Origin: JAPLDA01 sp043783155
GTDB lineage: Bacteria; Bacteroidota; Bacteroidia; AKYH767-A; 2013-40CM-41-45
Direction: 5' to 3'
Assembly: GCA_043783155.1 (NCBI GenBank)
Contig: JAYVZS010000142.1
Location: forward strand, 1 to 49,465
Length of the DNA stretch: 49,465 nucleotides
Part shown: positions 8,647-16,799 of the stretch, one piece after another
Layout: the number at the start of each line of letters is the position of its first letter
How positions within the stretch are numbered: position 1 is the stretch's first letter
The notes under the pieces: generated by a model
The model's database searches: none
What the model was told of the DNA's origin: nothing
The model's input: the letters and a program-made list of their open reading frames with translations, nothing else
Position numbers and translations under genes: made by a program

Positions 8647-8652
8647 ATATTT

Positions 8653-8677
8653 CTTGCAAAGGCGGAGTTCGCAAAGA
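8653..8677 (+). repeat. Short-word repeat after ispD
   Basis: The word GCAAAG is repeated around GGCGGAGTTC (TTGCAAAG ... CGCAAAGA). This is another member of the intergenic short-word repeats. Confidence 0.4.
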
Positions 8678-8730
8678 AAAAGTAATCCTTCTCTTTTCCT
8701 CTGCTCCTCAGAGATATCTGCGTAAAAGAA

Positions 8731-8760
8731 AAGAGCGCTGAGATTTTTTTCAACGCTCTT
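8731..8760. terminator. Bidirectional terminator between ispD and SPFH gene
   Basis: AAGAGCG and CGCTCTT arms with an inner TGA/TCA pairing around a T-rich loop. It lies between two convergent genes and has T-rich sequence on both sides, so it may serve both. Confidence 0.65.
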
Positions 8761-8786
8761 AAATTTTGTATAGAATCTCTTTGGAA

Positions 8787-9668
8787 TTAACTTTCGCTTT
8801 TCCTGACGATCGGTAATACACCGGCCATTTCACCGATTACATTGATCAATTCTTTGTCAGAAGGAACGATAATCTTTGAGTTATTTGAAAGGGCTTTCTC
8901 CAATGCTTCAAGCTTACGAAGTGTCTGTGCATTGCCAACAAAATATTTTTCAGCGGCTTCGTTCACCAAAGCAATCGCCTGGGCTTCTCCTTCGGCACGA
9001 AGAATATTGGCGATCTTGATTCCTTCCGCTTTTTTAATCTCGGCGCGTTTCTCTCCATCAGCACGGGTTTCAACAGCAGTCGCAAAATCAATAGCAGCCA
9101 TTTTTTCATTCTCCGCTTTCACAATTTTATTCATGGTTTCCTGAACATCTTTCGGCGGATCAATTTCCTTTAGCTCTGTACGCACAATTTCAATTCCCCA
9201 TTCCTGTGTTTCTTCCAGCAAGGTCGCATACAAACTCTTGTTGATTTTACCACGCTCACTGTTGGCCGATTTCAACGTCATCGTTCCAATGATATTTCTC
9301 AATGTTGTTCGTGCAAGATTCACAATCTGGTAAGAAATATTGTTTACGTTGTATTGAGAATTCTTGACACTGGTTTCGTCAATTTTAATTTTGAAATATA
9401 CCTGCGCATCCACACTTGCATTCAGGTTATCAAATGTGATAATCTCCTGCGATTCTGCATTGATCATTTGTTCAGTCGTATTAATCTGGTACATGCGGTC
9501 GATGAAAGGCAAGATCCAGTGAAAACCGGGATTGGCGAAATGGTGATATTTCCCGAGTCGCTCAATCAGTCCGCGATGAGTAGGGCGAACAATGCGAACA
9601 CCGAGAAAGAAAAGAATAATAACACCAATGAAGATTGGTATTGAACCGAGGGTTGTGGGAGCATCCAT
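8787..9668 (-). CDS. SPFH/Band 7 (stomatin-like) membrane protein
   Basis: Protein of 293 residues with one N-terminal transmembrane segment (IPIFIGVIILFFLGVRIV), an SPFH domain at about residues 25-180 that begins with the typical RPTHRGLIERLGKYHHFANPG, and a charged Ala/Glu/Lys-rich coiled coil (about 185-250, e.g. ADGEKRAEIKKAEGIKIANI). This is the stomatin/YbbK (QmcA-like) layout; such proteins form large oligomeric rings on membranes and modulate proteases or membrane domains. Usually an NfeD-type partner is adjacent, but none is seen here. The gene appears monocistronic, with a TACTTTTA element upstream and a terminator downstream. Confidence 0.93.
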   Translation of the reverse strand: MDAPTTLGSIPIFIGVIILFFLGVRIVRPTHRGLIERLGKYHHFANPGFHWILPFIDRMYQINTTEQMINAESQEIITFDNLNASVDAQVYFKIKIDETSVKNSQYNVNNISYQIVNLARTTLRNIIGTMTLKSANSERGKINKSLYATLLEETQEWGIEIVRTELKEIDPPKDVQETMNKIVKAENEKMAAIDFATAVETRADGEKRAEIKKAEGIKIANILRAEGEAQAIALVNEAAEKYFVGNAQTLRKLEALEKALSNNSKIIVPSDKELINVIGEMAGVLPIVRKSES

Positions 9669-9681
9669 GAGATTTTTTTTG

Positions 9682-9689
9682 TAAAAGTA
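9682..9689 (-). promoter_or_regulatory. -7 box (TACTTTTA) for the SPFH gene
   Basis: One mismatch to TAnnTTTG, ending 13 bp before the start codon at 9668, implying a very short leader. Confidence 0.4.
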
Positions 9690-9817
9690 ATCAAATAAAA
9701 AATGCAGGCCTTTTAAAGACCACTTATCAAATTGGCTTTCATCAAATCAGTCATAAATGAATCGACTCTCTGAATGATAACTGTAAATAGGTGCTTGGTA
9801 ATTGGTCATTAAAAAGA

Positions 9818-10384
9818 TCACCACTTGTCCTTATCCTTTACCGGCGCCTCATTCAGCAAAGAATTTTTCAGGTTTTTAATCAGGTCGATTGTATAAGCAT
9901 CAACTTGTTTCAGGTAATCAGCATAAACGGTAGCGTATGTTTGCGATTTCGTATCCATCCAACGTTCGCAGGCATAATAAGAGGTTTGCTTCGAATTGAA
10001 TGCTGTGATTTCATATTTGAACCGGCCGTCTTTTGCAGCAACTGTAATCGTATACTGAACCAATCCACCGTCGGTCTTTGTTCCTTCTTTATCGGGCGGG
10101 TTGCTGATTCTTAATCTTGGCTTCCCGACAATCTTAAATTTGAGAGAATCATTTTCGCGAATCACTTCCGTTGGATTTTTGTAAAACGTACGAAACCAGC
10201 TCAGCGCTCTTTTGTAAAGAACATCTGCCTTGAGTCCGGGTGCTTCCGTGACACCTTCGTAGGTAATCAGTTTTGTAATGGAATCGACAGGAAGAGAAAC
10301 CGGTTGAGCTGGAACTTGCTTCTGCGCTTTTGATGAGATTGATAAAACAAAAAGCAGGATGAATGCGACCTTGAATTTTTTCAT
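9818..10384 (-). CDS. DUF4468 domain protein, secreted
   Basis: Protein of 188 residues with a signal peptide (FKVAFILLFVLSISSKAQ, cleavage likely at the Ala-Gln). The mature part begins with SITKLITYEGVTEAPGLKAD followed by LYKRALSWF, which matches the Bacteroidota-specific DUF4468 domain (a TBP-like fold in structural surveys). The segment GGLVQYTITVAAKDGRFKY is the expected next strand pair. The function is unknown; it is presumably periplasmic or surface-exposed. It is preceded by a perfect TAGTTTTG promoter element, so it is probably transcribed alone. Confidence 0.8.
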   Translation of the reverse strand: MKKFKVAFILLFVLSISSKAQKQVPAQPVSLPVDSITKLITYEGVTEAPGLKADVLYKRALSWFRTFYKNPTEVIRENDSLKFKIVGKPRLRISNPPDKEGTKTDGGLVQYTITVAAKDGRFKYEITAFNSKQTSYYACERWMDTKSQTYATVYADYLKQVDAYTIDLIKNLKNSLLNEAPVKDKDKW

Positions 10385-10406
10385 GGAAGAGGAATTTTTA
10401 ATGGGA

Positions 10407-10414
10407 CAAAACTA
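10407..10414 (-). promoter_or_regulatory. -7 box (TAGTTTTG) for the DUF4468 gene
   Basis: Perfect TAnnTTTG match on the minus strand, ending 22 bp before the start codon at 10384. Confidence 0.55.
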
Positions 10415-10458
10415 AAAGAAAATCAGCAGGCAAAATAATCTTAACGGGAAGAAAAAAA

Positions 10459-11997
10459 TCAACTGTTTACAGGAACTCTAATCTTTGCTCCCACTTTAAG
10501 CATGTGACCGTTGGTGATTTTGTTCACCGCCTTTAGCTGCGAGACATTGGCAAGTTCGTAACGTTTGGCAATGCTGGTGAGGGTATCGCCAGGCTGCACA
10601 ACATAAATGATGTATTTCGATTGCGGCTGCACAAGCGGGGTAATTTTTTTTACCTTTTTAGCAGCGACAGTTAAAGTCTTCGCGGCAGGAGCCGGCTCCG
10701 CTGTAAATTTCTCGGAAGAGCTCTCTTGTGAAACTGCAAGCTGATCGCCTGATTCAGTATCTTCTCCCGTGCCTTTTGCAACCGGTACTTTCTCAGTGAT
10801 GGTAGAAACAATCGCCAGTTTTTTTCCCGGAACAACTTTTCCAGAACGAAGTTTGTTCCATGTTTTCAAATCCGAAACAGAGCAGTTGAACTGATATGCA
10901 ATAGAAGCAAGATTTTCTCCGCGTCTCACTACATAAGATTTCTTTACCGTAGTTGTGTGATAAACAAAATCACCGGAAGAAGGAGGAGCGGCAGTTACAT
11001 AGTTTGGCGCTGAACAATAAGGCCCTAACCTATCGAGCCCGATTGAACAGTAATAATCATTCAGCATATCTTTCACCACTTCATTACGCAGGTCAGGAGA
11101 ACGGGCACCAAGAACAATGCTGATCAACCGGTGGTCGCATTTATTGGAAGTAGCGGCGAGACAAAATCCTGCTCGTTTCGTGTAACCGGTTTTCATTCCG
11201 TCAACTTCTCCTTTATAATCAATGGTAAGATGATTATGATTTCTGATCACACTTGTGCTTCTTCCATTGCTGATATCCGCATATCCCATTCCTGTTACAC
11301 GAAGAATCTCATCGTATTTAAGCATCTCAAGTGTAAGGATAAGAAGGTCGGTTGGTGTAGAAGAATTATCATACGATTTGACGGAAGCGGGAAGCCCGGT
11401 CGGATTACCATAAAATGTAGTATTCATGCTTAGTTCGCGCGCGCGCGTATTCATTCTGTCAACGAACGATTCAACATCACCTGTTACATATTTGCCCATC
11501 TGTTCAGCGGCTTCATTGTTGGAAGCAATCATGGCGGCTTTAAAAAGATCCAGCAATGAATAACTCATTTGTTCTTTGGCAATGGATTTTTTTCGGCCAC
11601 GTCCCACAATAATGTCACGCGTCCAGTTAACATTATCAGTCCAGTTTATTTTTCCTGCATGCACATCTTCCACTGTAAGCAAAGCGACCATCATTTTAGT
11701 AAGGGAAGCAATTGGATAAGAGGTGTTCATATCCTTTTGCCAGACGATTCTTTTGCTTTCGAGATCATAAAGTAATCCCGCTTTCATTTCGTTCTCGTCT
11801 ACACGAATATTGATATCTGGTCTGAAAATAAAACTTCCTGCGGTATTGTAAAAATTAAAAAGCGAACTGGTGTCCTGGGCTTCAGCAAGATTTTTTCCTG
11901 ATGCAGGATCGATGACGGAAATAAATGAAACGACAATCCCAATCGTCCAAATAAAACGTGTGCTCAACAATGAATTTATTCGTTTTGTCGCTTTCAT
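10459..11997 (-). CDS. D-alanyl-D-alanine carboxypeptidase (S11) with two LysM domains
   Basis: Periplasmic penicillin-binding protein that trims the terminal D-Ala of peptidoglycan pentapeptides. Of 512 residues, an N-terminal hydrophobic helix (about 14-29) exports it; the transpeptidase-like domain carries all three active-site motifs: SLTK at 98-101, SNN at 159-161 and KTG at 269-271. After it come two LysM peptidoglycan-binding repeats, about 345-390 (YVVRRGENLASIAYQF) and 465-510 (YVVQPGDTLTSIAKRY), joined by a Pro/Ala/Lys-rich linker. The LysM pair replaces the amphipathic C-terminal anchor of PBP5-type enzymes, so it is held on the wall rather than the membrane. It appears to be a single gene. 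Confidence 0.93.
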   Translation of the reverse strand: MKATKRINSLLSTRFIWTIGIVVSFISVIDPASGKNLAEAQDTSSLFNFYNTAGSFIFRPDINIRVDENEMKAGLLYDLESKRIVWQKDMNTSYPIASLTKMMVALLTVEDVHAGKINWTDNVNWTRDIIVGRGRKKSIAKEQMSYSLLDLFKAAMIASNNEAAEQMGKYVTGDVESFVDRMNTRARELSMNTTFYGNPTGLPASVKSYDNSSTPTDLLILTLEMLKYDEILRVTGMGYADISNGRSTSVIRNHNHLTIDYKGEVDGMKTGYTKRAGFCLAATSNKCDHRLISIVLGARSPDLRNEVVKDMLNDYYCSIGLDRLGPYCSAPNYVTAAPPSSGDFVYHTTTVKKSYVVRRGENLASIAYQFNCSVSDLKTWNKLRSGKVVPGKKLAIVSTITEKVPVAKGTGEDTESGDQLAVSQESSSEKFTAEPAPAAKTLTVAAKKVKKITPLVQPQSKYIIYVVQPGDTLTSIAKRYELANVSQLKAVNKITNGHMLKVGAKIRVPVNS

Positions 11998-12276
11998 AAG
12001 AATGCTCTGTCCGCTAACTTTTTACAATATACTATTTCTGTGATGTCTTGTCAACTGAATCTGAGGCGATTCGGCTCAGTTTCCGCTTTTAAAGCAAAAA
12101 TATTATACTATAATTACAAAATAACGTTTCCTTTTTCTGAATATTATGAAAAAAGGATGATTTTAGGAAAGTACCGGTTCAATAGAAGTGTGTAGGTAAA
12201 TCTTACATAGAAAGCCGGAAAGCCTCTTTCGGCAAGCGTTTCAGACCATCAAATAGTAGCAAAAACTGATTTTCTT

Positions 12277-12558
12277 TCAGAGCTTTGCTGTCAGGTATTT
12301 GAAGATAAGTTCCTTTTCTGTGTCAGTAATTTTTGCTTTTGCCTGCATTTCATCCAGTTGTTTTTTCCAACTCATCGCATCGCGTTCTTTGGGCAAGTGA
12401 AGATTATGACAACTGCCGCAATGATCAACATAAAGTTTTCTCCCCGATAAAAGCTCTTGCTGCTTTGCAGCATCCGGTGAATCGGGCATGTACAATGCCT
12501 GGCGACAACCGTAAAGTATGCAACAAAATAAAAGAGAAACGATAATTTTTGTTTTCAT
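12277..12558 (-). CDS. Small c-type cytochrome lipoprotein
   Basis: Lipoprotein of 93 residues: the lipobox LYGC places the lipidated residue at Cys18. A single haem-attachment motif CGSCH lies at residues 47-51, preceded by the usual helix GRKLYVDH; Met60-region residues (DAMSW or LDEMQ) are candidates for the distal haem ligand. It is therefore a predicted monohaem cytochrome on a lipid anchor, facing the periplasm or the surface. Its ATG overlaps the stop codon of the upstream barrel gene by one base (TGATG), so the two are translationally coupled and probably act together. The pair lies behind a palindromic operator at 13454-13480. The redox partner is unknown. Confidence 0.85.
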   Translation of the reverse strand: MKTKIIVSLLFCCILYGCRQALYMPDSPDAAKQQELLSGRKLYVDHCGSCHNLHLPKERDAMSWKKQLDEMQAKAKITDTEKELIFKYLTAKL

Positions 12559-13394
12559 CAGAAACTATATCCAACAAGAATACGAATTTCCAGCTTTTCA
12601 AAATTATTGATATCCATGTTTCCCGGTGCTGCGTCTGTCTTATGCAGGTTTGCGATTTGAGGAAGTGCGGTTATATTAGTGAAGAATTTCCCGGTTGATG
12701 CATGAAAAGCAAGACCAGCGAACAACACTGAATTTTTCCATCCGTCATTCTCTGTGATAGTATTGTTATTCCTCATCTCTAATCCTAAGCCAATTTCAGG
12801 TTTGAAGAAGTGCATGTAACCCAGGTTAAATTCAACGGGGGAATTACTTATCCATTCGGCTTTTGTAATATTATCCACTCGTGAAATTTCTTTTTCAATT
12901 TCGTATTTGGCCACGATGTTAAAAGCAAAGAAATCATTCATCCAGCGCTTGTCAAAAATTAATTTGGTTTCAGATTCAAAATTGTTTCCGCCAAATTCCA
13001 GTTCTTCGTAAAGGGCGAAACCAATTCGGTTCGCGACAGGGTCGGAGAGTTTCCACTTCCATTCATTGCTAAAAGAGATTTTTAATTCCTGGCTCAGGGC
13101 GGAAGATGATGTATCAGCAAAATTAAAAAGTTCGGAGTTTAGATAGAAAGATGTCTGAACTTTCTTTCCTAAACCAACTTCAAATTCCAGTCGCTGGTCA
13201 AGATGCTGTCCGAATACGTAAGGACTGTTGGCTCCTGTTTTTCCGGTAGCTAACGTATTTTGAAACTCCATATCAAAATCACCTTTGTTAAGAACATTGG
13301 TTTGATAAGCGTAGGCAAACATTCTGTCTTGTGCCTCTGAATGTTGGGCGATTCCGCCTACAATAAGCAAGAAGAGGAGGATGTTTTTTGACAT
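12558..13394 (-). CDS. Outer-membrane barrel protein coupled to cytochrome
   Basis: Protein of 278 residues with a signal peptide (NILLFLLIVGGIAQHSEAQ, cleavage near Ala-Gln). The mature part consists of alternating amphipathic strands with many aromatic and acidic residues and ends in ILVGYSF, the terminal aromatic expected of an outer-membrane beta-barrel. The overall pattern resembles the Bacteroidota barrel proteins annotated as 'putative OmpA/porin-like', but I cannot name the family. Its stop codon overlaps the start of the cytochrome gene (TGATG). Upstream are a possible TACTTTTA element and a perfect 12+12 palindrome. A role in metal or electron transfer across the outer membrane is inference from this pairing. 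Confidence 0.8.
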   Translation of the reverse strand: MSKNILLFLLIVGGIAQHSEAQDRMFAYAYQTNVLNKGDFDMEFQNTLATGKTGANSPYVFGQHLDQRLEFEVGLGKKVQTSFYLNSELFNFADTSSSALSQELKISFSNEWKWKLSDPVANRIGFALYEELEFGGNNFESETKLIFDKRWMNDFFAFNIVAKYEIEKEISRVDNITKAEWISNSPVEFNLGYMHFFKPEIGLGLEMRNNNTITENDGWKNSVLFAGLAFHASTGKFFTNITALPQIANLHKTDAAPGNMDINNFEKLEIRILVGYSF

Positions 13395-13441
13395 TCTGAT
13401 TTACTTTTCTTTAAAATTAAATAGCTTATTTATTGTGGTTG

Positions 13442-13449
13442 TAAAAGTA
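13442..13449 (-). promoter_or_regulatory. Possible -7 box (TACTTTTA) of barrel/cytochrome operon
   Basis: One mismatch to TAnnTTTG on the minus strand, ending 47 bp before the barrel start. The palindrome begins 4 bp upstream of it. No convincing -33 TTG was found at the proper distance. Confidence 0.4.
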
Positions 13450-13453
13450 AAAT

Positions 13454-13480
13454 AATTATTTAGAACTATTCTAAATAATT
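13454..13480. promoter_or_regulatory. Perfect 12+12 palindrome, probable operator
   Basis: AATTATTTAGAA, spacer CTA, then the exact reverse complement TTCTAAATAATT. It sits directly upstream of the possible -7 element of the barrel/cytochrome operon, where a bound repressor would block RNA polymerase. The core TTTAGAA-N3-TTCTAAA equals the consensus I recall for the Fur-superfamily iron regulator Irr in alphaproteobacteria; whether a related iron- or metal-responsive protein recognises it in this phylum is not shown by the sequence. Confidence 0.7.
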
Positions 13481-13773
13481 TTCAATAAATACTTCAAATG
13501 CTTAGTAATCAATGAGGATGAAATGATTATGCCTGGCTATAAATAATTTTAATCCCAAGAATTTCTCGCCAGTTGCTCTTGGATAAAAGAGATAATAAGT
13601 TAGAAGAATATTTAAATGTGGTAGGGATGTGCTCATTTGCATTAGCTGTAGACACATTACCATTCACTCCGCCTCATGTCATATATGTTTGAATTGCGGA
13701 CGCGTGTTGGATTCAGTTGAGATCAGTGAATGGATTTTGCTTTCAGAGAAAACCGATGGCTATAAAAGCGTGA
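13481..13773. other. Non-coding gap, nothing recognised
   Basis: Stretch between the operator and the end of the ABC permease gene. It is AT-rich, with no credible coding frame, RNA gene or clear terminator. Confidence 0.5.
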
Positions 13774-14565
13774 TTACAAATCTCTTTTTTCAATCAGCCA
13801 CCAGTTGAGAAATGAAAAAAGTCCGATGTAAAAAAATGAGATTGCCACATCTTTGAACGCGACAAATTCAGGGACATTCTGTCCGATGTACCTCGCAAAA
13901 GGCATGTGAATTAAATTTCCGAATGACTGCAGCGGCATATAAGATGCAACGGTATCGAATTTAAAAGCAAGCAAGGGTTCAACAAGCAACGTGTACACGA
14001 AATAAATTCCTACAGCGAAAGCCGCTTTCTTTACAAGGTTTGTAACGAGGAATACAAATGTCAGGTAACCGAACATTTCGAGGAAGAAAGCGAGAATGAA
14101 TTCCGAATGTTCAGTTATTTTGTCAAACGTTATATCGTTCGTATGAACAAATCCAAGAATGATAATGATAACAAGAACGTACATCATCGCACAGAAGCTG
14201 ATCAGAAAAATAGTAATCATCTTTGAAGTAAAATATTCTGAACGGCTCAAACCATCAATGATATTCTGTCGGATCGTTCTGTATTCATATTCGCCCGAAA
14301 CAAGAATGACCACTATGACGGCAAGAAAAATTTTAAAGAAGCCGGCTACATACGTGATGTTGTGCCAGATTCCTGAGAAGACAAATATGCCCATCGATCC
14401 GAAATTAACCTGCATCCCTTGCTTTCTGGATCCGTTCATTCCGAAATGAAATGAGTCGAGGTAGATCAGAACGACGCCCATCAACAAAAGATAGAGAATG
14501 GAAAGTGCCCAGAAAGTGCGGTACCCTCTTAGTTTTCCAAATTCTATGTTGAAAAGCCTACGCAT
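13774..14565 (-). CDS. ABC transporter permease (ABC-2 type)
   Basis: Inner-membrane protein of 263 residues with about six hydrophobic segments, beginning with FWALSILYLLLMGVVLIYLD and ending with VAISFFYIGLFSFLNWWLIE. The layout (helix, extracytoplasmic loop, then a cluster of helices with the cytoplasmic motif GEYEYRTIRQNIIDGLSRSE) is that of ABC-2 permeases of the bacitracin/lantibiotic-export or gliding type. The first 8 bases overlap the end of the ATPase gene (ATGCGTAG), so the two form one transporter. The substrate cannot be deduced. Confidence 0.9.
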   Translation of the reverse strand: MRRLFNIEFGKLRGYRTFWALSILYLLLMGVVLIYLDSFHFGMNGSRKQGMQVNFGSMGIFVFSGIWHNITYVAGFFKIFLAVIVVILVSGEYEYRTIRQNIIDGLSRSEYFTSKMITIFLISFCAMMYVLVIIIILGFVHTNDITFDKITEHSEFILAFFLEMFGYLTFVFLVTNLVKKAAFAVGIYFVYTLLVEPLLAFKFDTVASYMPLQSFGNLIHMPFARYIGQNVPEFVAFKDVAISFFYIGLFSFLNWWLIEKRDL

Positions 14566-15457
14566 TATTTTTTTTAATGAGATCGAGGAAATTTTTTTCG
14601 AGACTCTTTTTTCTCAGTTGAATATGCGAGAGAACAATTCCTTTGCTGATCAGGTATTGATTGATGGTGGCGCCATCCGTTTTCTCACCCGGAATGATTA
14701 TTAATTTGTCTCCTTCCACATAAGCGGATTTCACAAGGGAAAATTCCTTCATTGTCCGTTCGAGCATCATCAAGTCTGCGGATGCAAGTTCAAAAGTCTC
14801 CTCACCACTCATCAATTCAGATACTTTGCCGCAGTAAAGCGTTTCTCCCTTTTTTAAAACGACGACATCGGTACATACTTTTTCCACTTCATCAAGTAAG
14901 TGACTTGCAAGAATAATGGTGGTGCCGTTCGCCGCGATCTTTCCGATCAACTCACGAACGTCGGCAATGCCCTGCGGGTCGAGCCCGTTTGTTGGTTCGT
15001 CTAAAATCAGTACTTCCGGTTTGCTGATCAATGCAGAAGCAATAGCGAGGCGTTGCTTCATTCCCAAAGAATAAGATTTAAAAGAATCTTTTCTTCGTTC
15101 GGATAAATGAACTGTTTGCAGCACTTCTTCAGCGGAAGAGTAATTCACTTTTTTTATATCAGCTGTAATGCGAAGGTTATTTTCTGCCGTGAGGTAAGGA
15201 TAAAAATTTGGTGTTTCCAGGATGGCACCGATGCGCAATAAACTTTCTTTTGACAATGATTTACCGAACCACGAAAATTTTCCCGCTGACGGATGTGTGA
15301 CTCCGAGTATCATGCCGAGGGTTGTTGTCTTGCCGCTGCCGTTCGGTCCCAGCATTCCGAATACGCTTCCCTTCTTTACTTCAAAAGAAAGATTCTTAAC
15401 AGCAATCAGTTTTCCGTACTGTTTCGATAAATTGTTAATGGAAAGAAGCGCTTCCAA
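14558..15457 (-). CDS. ABC transporter ATP-binding protein
   Basis: Cytoplasmic ATPase subunit of 299 residues that drives the permease encoded just downstream. Walker A is GPNGSGKT at residues 37-44, the signature is YSLGMKQRLAIA, Walker B is VLILDEPTNGLDPQG, and the switch His is in LASHLLDEVEKV. A C-terminal extension of about 80 residues follows the domain, as in the CcmA/BcrA subgroup. The start codon must be TTG at 15457: an in-frame TGA lies immediately before it, and the next Met falls inside the Walker A region. The gene is the first of a two-gene operon. Confidence 0.93.
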   Translation of the reverse strand: MEALLSINNLSKQYGKLIAVKNLSFEVKKGSVFGMLGPNGSGKTTTLGMILGVTHPSAGKFSWFGKSLSKESLLRIGAILETPNFYPYLTAENNLRITADIKKVNYSSAEEVLQTVHLSERRKDSFKSYSLGMKQRLAIASALISKPEVLILDEPTNGLDPQGIADVRELIGKIAANGTTIILASHLLDEVEKVCTDVVVLKKGETLYCGKVSELMSGEETFELASADLMMLERTMKEFSLVKSAYVEGDKLIIIPGEKTDGATINQYLISKGIVLSHIQLRKKSLEKNFLDLIKKNNA

Positions 15458-15607
15458 TCAAAAATATTTTTTGATAAATGTATGTATTAAAGATTTGATG
15501 TCACAAGGAAATCAAAAAGGTAAAATCAACCCAAAATATTTTTTCAAAAAAATAGTGGAGGCGGGTATTAAATTAACGTGGCTTGTGGCCCGCGATAAAA
15601 ATAAAAA

Positions 15608-15633
15608 CCCTGAAGAATTTTAATTCTTCAGGG
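15608..15633 (-). terminator. Rho-independent terminator of the Gly/His-rich lipoprotein gene
   Basis: Perfect 12-bp stem CCCTGAAGAATT / AATTCTTCAGGG around two bases, followed on the minus strand by TTTTTATTTTTATC. It starts 24 bp after the stop codon at 15657. Confidence 0.85.
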
Positions 15634-15656
15634 AGGTACAATTTTTTAATCGATGA

Positions 15657-16091
15657 TCAATGACCTGATCGGGTAGTGGTTCCTTTAATGTTTATTTTAA
15701 AATCATAGATGGTAGTATCATCATGATGTTTGCCGCTGCCGCCGCAGTTACCATGACCACCTTTTCCGCCGTTGCCATGAGCACCTTCTCCATTGCTGAT
15801 CAGTACCTCGTCAGTTCCGACGTAATTGAGTTCGGGTGTATAAGCAAACGCAACATTTCCGTTTGAGGAAGGAGTTATCTGGCTTTTAAGAAAATGAGAT
15901 GCCTGTTTTGTAATTTGCATCAAATCGTCCGCATCACCTGCATGAGGAACATCAAAAGTATATGAGTTGTTAGCATTAATTTCTATATTAATAACCTTCG
16001 TAATGGTAACCCCGTTTTCGTCTTTCCTGCATGCGGATGTAAAAAACATCACGATAGCAGTTGTTAACATAAGTCCTGAAATTTTTTTCAT
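15657..16091 (-). CDS. Lipoprotein with Gly/His-rich, possibly metal-binding, loop
   Basis: Lipoprotein of 144 residues: the lipobox FTSAC precedes the charged start of the mature protein RKDENG. A central segment, NGNVAFAYTPELNYVGTDEV, resembles the 'xYTPxxNYxGTDxF' strand motif of cadherin-like/tandem-95 surface domains. It is followed by a low-complexity stretch GEGAHGNGGKGGHGNCGGSG and KHHDD with six His, one Cys and many Gly, which could bind Cu, Zn or Ni. No family is recognised. It is transcribed alone, with a strong terminator. Confidence 0.75.
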   Translation of the reverse strand: MKKISGLMLTTAIVMFFTSACRKDENGVTITKVINIEINANNSYTFDVPHAGDADDLMQITKQASHFLKSQITPSSNGNVAFAYTPELNYVGTDEVLISNGEGAHGNGGKGGHGNCGGSGKHHDDTTIYDFKINIKGTTTRSGH

Positions 16092-16586
16092 TGCAGTATT
16101 TTTTAAAGTGTGAGACAGACTTGATTTTTATTTCAAAGTAAAAATAGATAAAATAACGGGTGATTTTGTTGTTGCTTCAAAAAGCGTTAAATTTTCATGT
16201 TTGATCCAACAAGTCGATCTGATTCAAATGATAAAAGAAAGAGAAATATTGAGACTGGCTTATTCCTTTAATTGCCATCCTCTCATAAGGTATAAAACAT
16301 GGGTGTGTGATTATCTTAAGATCTTAAAAATTTCATGTTGTTGTTTGCCCTGTTAATTTCCAAAGTAGGTGTTAAGGAGAGAGGAATCGGAATCGTATGT
16401 TAAAATTGTAAATCAATTAGGTTCAGGCGCCCTGTTTTCTTTAACATTTGAAATACTTTGAAGTTTATTATTGGATTGTATTTGAAATATGAGGTTGAGA
16501 TGAATCAAAAACGTTGTGTTCAAAGAAAACTTTGTATATTCATCCCCTTAAATATGCAAATTACTTCAATTTCGCCCTTATACGTT
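16092..16586. other. Intergenic region between divergent genes
   Basis: Nearly 500 bp without a convincing gene. The left end must carry the promoter of the lipoprotein gene (a TTACTTTG word is present on the minus strand); the right end has a TTG at 16514-16516 and TATATTCA at 16535-16542 in front of the small membrane gene. No repeat or RNA was recognised in the rest. Confidence 0.5.
16535..16542 (+). promoter_or_regulatory. Possible promoter of the small-protein/SPT operon
   Basis: TATATTCA, two mismatches to TAnnTTTG, with a TTG 18 bp upstream (16514-16516), close to the -33/-7 spacing of Bacteroidota promoters. Confidence 0.35.
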
Positions 16587-16769
16587 ATGGATGCCTCGCT
16601 AATAGCTTGGTTATCAGCATGGATAATAATTGCTTTGCTCATTTCTTTTTTTATCCTTTATTTTGAGCGCCCAAAATTTGTCCGCGCAAAACATGCATTT
16701 GTTTATTTACTGATGTTTTTTGCGGGTGGTTTGGCTTTATTGACTTATAGTTTAATTGGATTAAGATAA
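16587..16769 (+). CDS. Small two-helix membrane protein upstream of SPT
   Basis: Predicted protein of 60 residues made almost entirely of two hydrophobic helices (SLIAWLSAWIIIALLISFFI and FVYLLMFFAGGLALLTYSLI) separated by a basic loop, LYFERPKFVRAKH. No family is recognised. ATG 16587 gives the most compact form; ATG 16554 or 16500 would add 11 or 29 residues, but the likely promoter at 16535 makes the last impossible. It ends 30 bp before serine palmitoyltransferase in the same direction, so the two are probably co-transcribed. Small membrane subunits regulate eukaryotic serine palmitoyltransferase; a similar role here is only a hypothesis. Confidence 0.6.
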   Translation: MDASLIAWLSAWIIIALLISFFILYFERPKFVRAKHAFVYLLMFFAGGLALLTYSLIGLR

Positions 16770-16799
16770 TAACTGTTTTAAAAACATAAATAACAAAGG

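Noticed and set aside
12214..12233. Hairpin GCCGGAAAG/CTTTCGGC as terminator of the cytochrome gene
   Set aside because: The stem has a bulge and no T run follows on the minus strand; it remains only a possible structure.
11998..12276. Gap of 279 bp between the carboxypeptidase and cytochrome genes
   Set aside because: Searched for a small gene or RNA; only AT-rich sequence and the weak hairpin above were found.
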